Below the pieces are notes generated by a model. It saw only the letters and a list, made by a program, of their open reading frames with translations, ran no database searches and was not told the origin of the DNA. From NCBI GenBank assembly GCA_902385515.1, contig CABMGC010000077.1, positions 1 through 9,521 of the forward strand: a stretch of DNA of 9,521 nucleotides, read 5' to 3'. A program made the translations under genes and the position numbers. Source of the DNA: an uncultured archaeon (lineage in GTDB: Archaea > Micrarchaeota > Micrarchaeia > Micrarchaeales > CABMGC01). Position 1 is the stretch's first letter. Each line of letters starts with the position of its first letter. Shown here in pieces: positions 6,917 through 9,521 of the stretch.

Positions 6917-7339
6917 ATGGCAGAAGAGCTCAAGGATCACGTCATAGTCTGCGGATACGGCCTGGTGGGAGAGAACATAGTGGACACTCTTCTGCAGCAC
7001 AGGGTGAAGGTAGTCGTCATCGAGATGGACGGCAAGAAGGTCGAGCTGCTCAAGGAAAGAGGTATTAACGTCATACAGGGCGACGCAACGTTCACCAAGG
7101 TGCTCAAATCCGCAGGGATAGAAAGGGCAAGGGCGATAGCTATCGCCATGGACGACGACGCCAAGAACCTGTTCGCGGTGATAACCGCGCGCAGCATCAA
7201 TAGCAAGATAGTGATAGCCACAAGGGCCAACGACGAGATGCTGAAGGACAAGCTAAAGGAGGCCGGAGCGGGATTCGTTGCCACGCCGAACAAGTCGGCA
7301 AGCAACGAGCTGTTCAAGGAACTCACGAAGGGAATATAG
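6917..7339 (+). CDS. Stand-alone RCK_N (TrkA-N) nucleotide-binding regulatory subunit
   Basis: A 140-aa soluble Rossmann-fold protein of the RCK/TrkA-N family, which binds NAD(H), ATP/ADP or similar ligands and gates K+ channels or Trk/Ktr transporters. The glycine motif is complete (HVIVCGYGLVGEN, residues 8-20). Strand 2 ends with the expected acidic residue (VVVIEMD), and the QGDATFTKVLKSAGIERARA segment is typical of the family. The frame stays open upstream into the GT-C gene, but the ATG at 6917 is placed right for the TATA box and begins just before the first strand, so I start there. Only the N-terminal RCK lobe is present; there is no RCK_C ligand domain. Nine bases separate it from the next RCK gene, which is membrane-tethered. 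It probably assembles with the two downstream proteins as the soluble half of a gating ring (inference). Confidence 0.9.
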   Translation: MAEELKDHVIVCGYGLVGENIVDTLLQHRVKVVVIEMDGKKVELLKERGINVIQGDATFTKVLKSAGIERARAIAIAMDDDAKNLFAVITARSINSKIVIATRANDEMLKDKLKEAGAGFVATPNKSASNELFKELTKGI

Positions 7340-7348
7340 AGGAGAAGC

Positions 7349-8047
7349 ATGAAAGAGAACGGCGACGAGACCTTCAACGTCATGGCGCTTACGCTAATCA
7401 TAGCCGCGCTCGTACTCATAGCGTCCGCGGTCGTCATCTGGATAGTCACAAAGGATCTGTACACTGACGCATATTTCATACTCGAGGCGTTCTTTGACGC
7501 GCAGAACACCGCCACGTCTTACAGCTTGGCCGAGTGGGCCTTCACGGTGGCGCCGATCCAGGACCTTTTGCCGCTGCTGGCGGTGGTCATAGTAGACAGC
7601 CTTAGCAGGATACTCATCGTAAGCTTCATACTGGCAGCGGTGATAGACCTGCTGGAGTACGCCAACTTCGAGGAGGCCATAAATGAGCTGCGGGCCCGTG
7701 CGCTGAGAGGGCACATAATACTCTGCGGATACAATGAGATGACCGAGTCGCTGATAAAGAAAGCGAAAAGCACAAAGATGAGGTATGTCGTTGTGAACCC
7801 CGACCGGAACGTCGCTCAGTCACTTGGCGAGAAAAGAATCTTCAACATTCTGGGCGACTACTCGGACACCGACGTGCTGAAAAAGGCGGGCATAGAAAAC
7901 GCGAGAGCGGTGATATTTGCGTCCGACAACTCTATGGACAACGTAAGGAGGAACGTGTACAACATAGGAATCAACATGGCGGTAATACCCGAGCAGCTGG
8001 CAGGCCTTGAGATGGGCGAGTTCCTGATAAAGGCGCGCGGTGCGTGA
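7349..8047 (+). CDS. Two-TM K+ channel-like RCK protein without selectivity filter (first copy)
   Basis: A 232-aa protein with the layout of an MthK-type channel: helix 1 (residues 11-34), a pore-loop-length stretch (40-72), helix 2 (about 73-102), then an RCK_N domain from residue 121. The filter signature TVGYGD is absent; the loop reads TSYSLAEWAFTVAPIQ. In the Rossmann motif, HIILCGYNEMTES keeps the first glycine but has Asn and Thr where the second and third should be. The LGDYSDTDVLKKAGIENARA segment is well conserved and close to the upstream stand-alone subunit. The distal lobe is shortened: after DNSMDNVRRNVYNIG the text jumps to INMAVIPEQLAG, missing about one beta-alpha unit that both sister genes have. 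The ATG is preceded by GGAG (7341-7344). Its stop overlaps the GTG start proposed for the next gene. It is probably a non-conducting or altered-specificity channel relative. Confidence 0.8.
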   Translation: MKENGDETFNVMALTLIIAALVLIASAVVIWIVTKDLYTDAYFILEAFFDAQNTATSYSLAEWAFTVAPIQDLLPLLAVVIVDSLSRILIVSFILAAVIDLLEYANFEEAINELRARALRGHIILCGYNEMTESLIKKAKSTKMRYVVVNPDRNVAQSLGEKRIFNILGDYSDTDVLKKAGIENARAVIFASDNSMDNVRRNVYNIGINMAVIPEQLAGLEMGEFLIKARGA

Positions 8048-8780
8048 TAGCATGGTACGATTCAACACCCTACAGATGATTGCGACGATATTCATAGTCG
8101 CGATATTCCTGGCTTCCACCGCGCTCGTCTACGTTGGAAGTTTCAACCTGGCCGATGCGACGCTGCTCAGCTTCCTAAACATAATAGGCGCGTACTTTCC
8201 CCCGAACCTTGCCCTTGTGGACGCCAGAAACCCGTTCATACTGACGGCAGAGGCCCTCGGGACGGTGGGCAACGTCGCCTTTACCATCGTATTCACCACA
8301 ATATTCTACCAGCTGCTGAAGGGAATTGACATAAAGTACGCCCTCTCTGAGCAGATGGCGAAGCGCGCGTCGAAGCACGCCATAATAACCCCGATAAATG
8401 GCATAGGGCTCGAGCTTGCCGCCAGGCTAAGGGAACAGAGGATACCCGTCGTTTTCGTTGACGATAATTCCGGCGCGGTCAGAAAGGCCATCAGGATGGG
8501 ATACACCGCCCTGCACGGCGATCCCGCCGCACAGGACACGCTTAGCGCCGCCCAGGCTTCAAAGGCGCTGTTCCTTTTCACCCTCAACGAGAAGGACATA
8601 ACGAACACTTTCATAACGATGGCTGCTAAAAGGGCCAACAAGAAGATAAGCGTCATTTCCAGGATACAGAGGCTAGAGGACATATCGAAGATCGAGAAGG
8701 CCGGAGCGAAAAGAGTCATACTCCCGGAGATCGCCGTCGGGGAAGAGATGTCGGGTTTCCTCCTGTCGAGCAGCGGTTAG
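8040..8780 (+). CDS. Two-TM K+ channel-like RCK protein without selectivity filter (second copy)
   Basis: A 246-aa protein with the same plan as its upstream neighbour: helix 1 (residues 11-33), a loop (about 38-66), helix 2 (67-93) and an RCK_N domain from residue 112. Helix 2 (EALGTVGNVAFTIVFTTIFY) resembles the gate helix of two-TM K+ channels, but the loop reads IIGAYFPPNLALVDARNP instead of a TVGYGD filter. The first Rossmann glycines are replaced (HAIITPINGIGLE: Pro and Asn, with only the third glycine kept), while strand 2 ends with FVDDN and the HGD element remains. The distal lobe is full length (ISVISRIQRLEDISKIEKAGAKRVILPE). GTG at 8040 overlaps the preceding gene by 8 bases and has AAAGG upstream; ATG at 8052 is an equally possible start. 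The overlap implies translational coupling and a shared complex. Confidence 0.8.
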   Translation: MRDSMVRFNTLQMIATIFIVAIFLASTALVYVGSFNLADATLLSFLNIIGAYFPPNLALVDARNPFILTAEALGTVGNVAFTIVFTTIFYQLLKGIDIKYALSEQMAKRASKHAIITPINGIGLELAARLREQRIPVVFVDDNSGAVRKAIRMGYTALHGDPAAQDTLSAAQASKALFLFTLNEKDITNTFITMAAKRANKKISVISRIQRLEDISKIEKAGAKRVILPEIAVGEEMSGFLLSSSG

Positions 8781-8827
8781 CATGCCAGAAACTGCCTCCG
8801 CGGGCCGCTGCCCTCTGCCCGTAAAGG

Positions 8828-8835
8828 TTTAAATC
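8828..8835 (+). promoter_or_regulatory. TATA box for the coiled-coil/winged-helix gene
   Basis: TTTAAATC lies 31-38 bases before the ATG at 8866. A start about 25 bases downstream would be near 8857, leaving a leader of under 10 bases, and no Shine-Dalgarno element precedes 8866. The T5 run at 8836-8840 may also help terminate transcription from the RCK cluster ending at 8780. The 85-base gap holds no other feature I can see. Confidence 0.5.
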
Positions 8836-8865
8836 TTTTTAATAATGATGCTCATAAGTGTATGG

Positions 8866-9521
8866 ATGGCCGACCAGAAGATAACGACTAGCATTGACGA
8901 CCTCGTAAAGTATCTGGAGGAGCACGGCGAGACCGAGTCCACGGAGCTTGCCGTGGCGCTCGGCGTAAGCGAAGGCATAATCGAGACGTGGTCCGACGTG
9001 CTCGAGAAGGCCAAGATCACCAAGATAACCTACAAAGTAGGAAGGATGTACGTCTCCTTGGGAGTGGTGAACAAGGCGGGCACGGAGGTGGCGAAGAAAA
9101 CGGTGGAGATGAAGAAGGGCATCGCCGACGCGGAACTCCAGGAGCAGATAGGCATAATCAACCAGGTCAGCACGAAGATTGAGGAGTTCAAAAGGTACGT
9201 CTCTAGCGCGGAGACGACATTCAAGAACAACGCAGGCGAGATAAAAAAGACGCTTGACGGGATAGACAAGCTTGATTCCCAGGTCAGCGAGTCGTACAAG
9301 AGGCTGAAGGCGAGGAAGGATTACATCGACGGGCTTACCGACAAGCTCAGCAAGAGCATGCAGAACCTGGAGCTCAAGTCGAACATAATAACGAACAAGA
9401 CGAGGGACGAGAACGCGAGGGCAGTGATAAACGACCTCAACAACAAGCTCGAGAACGCCGAGAGCGCCATCAAGAACCTCAACAAGGAGTTCAACAAGTC
9501 CATAGATGAGAACAGGAAGGG
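8866..9521 (+). CDS. N-terminal winged-helix protein with long coiled coil, partial (continues past right edge)
   Basis: The frame runs from ATG 8866 to the window end without a stop (218 codons visible). It begins MADQKITTSIDDLVKYLEEH. Residues 8-68 fit a winged helix: helix 1 (DDLVKYLEEHG), helix 2 (TELAVALG), recognition-like helix (SEGIIETWSDVLEKAK) and a wing (ITKITYKVGRMYVSLG). From about residue 74 to the edge the sequence is highly charged and helical with heptad-like spacing and almost no proline, a long coiled coil (GEIKKTLDGIDKLDSQVSES, LEENAES-type repeats rich in Asn, Lys, Glu). In-frame ATGs at 8845 and 8848 exist, but they fall before or at the expected transcription start, so 8866 is preferred. 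It resembles the 248-aa minus-strand protein with the domain order reversed. Function is unknown; a structural, chromosome-associated or regulatory role is open. Confidence 0.8.
   Translation, partial: MADQKITTSIDDLVKYLEEHGETESTELAVALGVSEGIIETWSDVLEKAKITKITYKVGRMYVSLGVVNKAGTEVAKKTVEMKKGIADAELQEQIGIINQVSTKIEEFKRYVSSAETTFKNNAGEIKKTLDGIDKLDSQVSESYKRLKARKDYIDGLTDKLSKSMQNLELKSNIITNKTRDENARAVINDLNNKLENAESAIKNLNKEFNKSIDENRK

Noticed and set aside
6937..7515. 192-codon minus-strand frame opposite the first two RCK genes
   Set aside because: The Ser/Leu-rich product is antisense to conserved RCK motifs; the RCK reading is far better supported.

Overview
The window reads as archaeal. It carries the 3' part of a topoisomerase VI B-subunit gene. 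Codon use is rich in ATA (Ile) and AGG (Arg), there are TATA-type promoters about 25-38 bases before several starts, and two transcripts look leaderless or nearly so. GTG and TTG starts are common. Base composition is moderately GC-rich, coding density is very high and most neighbours match no family I recognise. This would fit a small-genome lineage such as a DPANN/Micrarchaeota-type archaeon, but that placement is inference.

Layout. (1) 1-1184, plus strand: C-terminal part of topoisomerase VI subunit B, cut by the left edge. (2) 5220 down to 1208, minus strand: a tight five-gene unit with gaps of 4-16 bases. In order of transcription it encodes a 98-aa helical protein, a 133-aa four-cysteine protein with two membrane segments, a 248-aa coiled-coil protein with a C-terminal winged-helix-like end, a 49-aa basic peptide, and a 789-aa envelope protein. 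The last has a large sequon-rich outside domain, a second membrane segment and a cytoplasmic domain. This unit converges on topo VI-B with 23 bases between the stop codons. (3) 5221-5342: the only sizeable intergenic gap, with a palindromic TATA element placed to serve both the minus unit and the divergent gene. (4) 5343-6878, plus: a multi-pass GT-C-type glycosyltransferase-like protein. (5) 6917-8780, plus: three consecutive RCK/TrkA-N genes. One is soluble; two are fused to a two-helix membrane module shaped like a K+ channel pore but lacking the TVGYGD filter. (6) 8866-9521, plus: the start of a protein with an N-terminal winged-helix domain and a long coiled coil, cut by the right edge.

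How it may work together (inference). The two most unusual modules are the RCK triad and the minus-strand envelope unit. In the triad, only the soluble subunit keeps the complete dinucleotide-binding glycine motif, while both membrane-tethered subunits have lost it and have no recognisable selectivity filter. This suggests a hetero-oligomeric nucleotide- or ligand-sensing membrane complex derived from a K+ channel. In the envelope unit, a cell-surface protein with about 21 N-glycosylation sequons outside and a possible winged-helix-like region inside is encoded with a cytosolic coiled-coil/winged-helix protein. A GT-C protein diverges from the same promoter region. That is compatible with a glycosylated surface sensor or adhesin linked to an intracellular adaptor. 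No CRISPR array, rRNA, tRNA or insertion sequence was seen.
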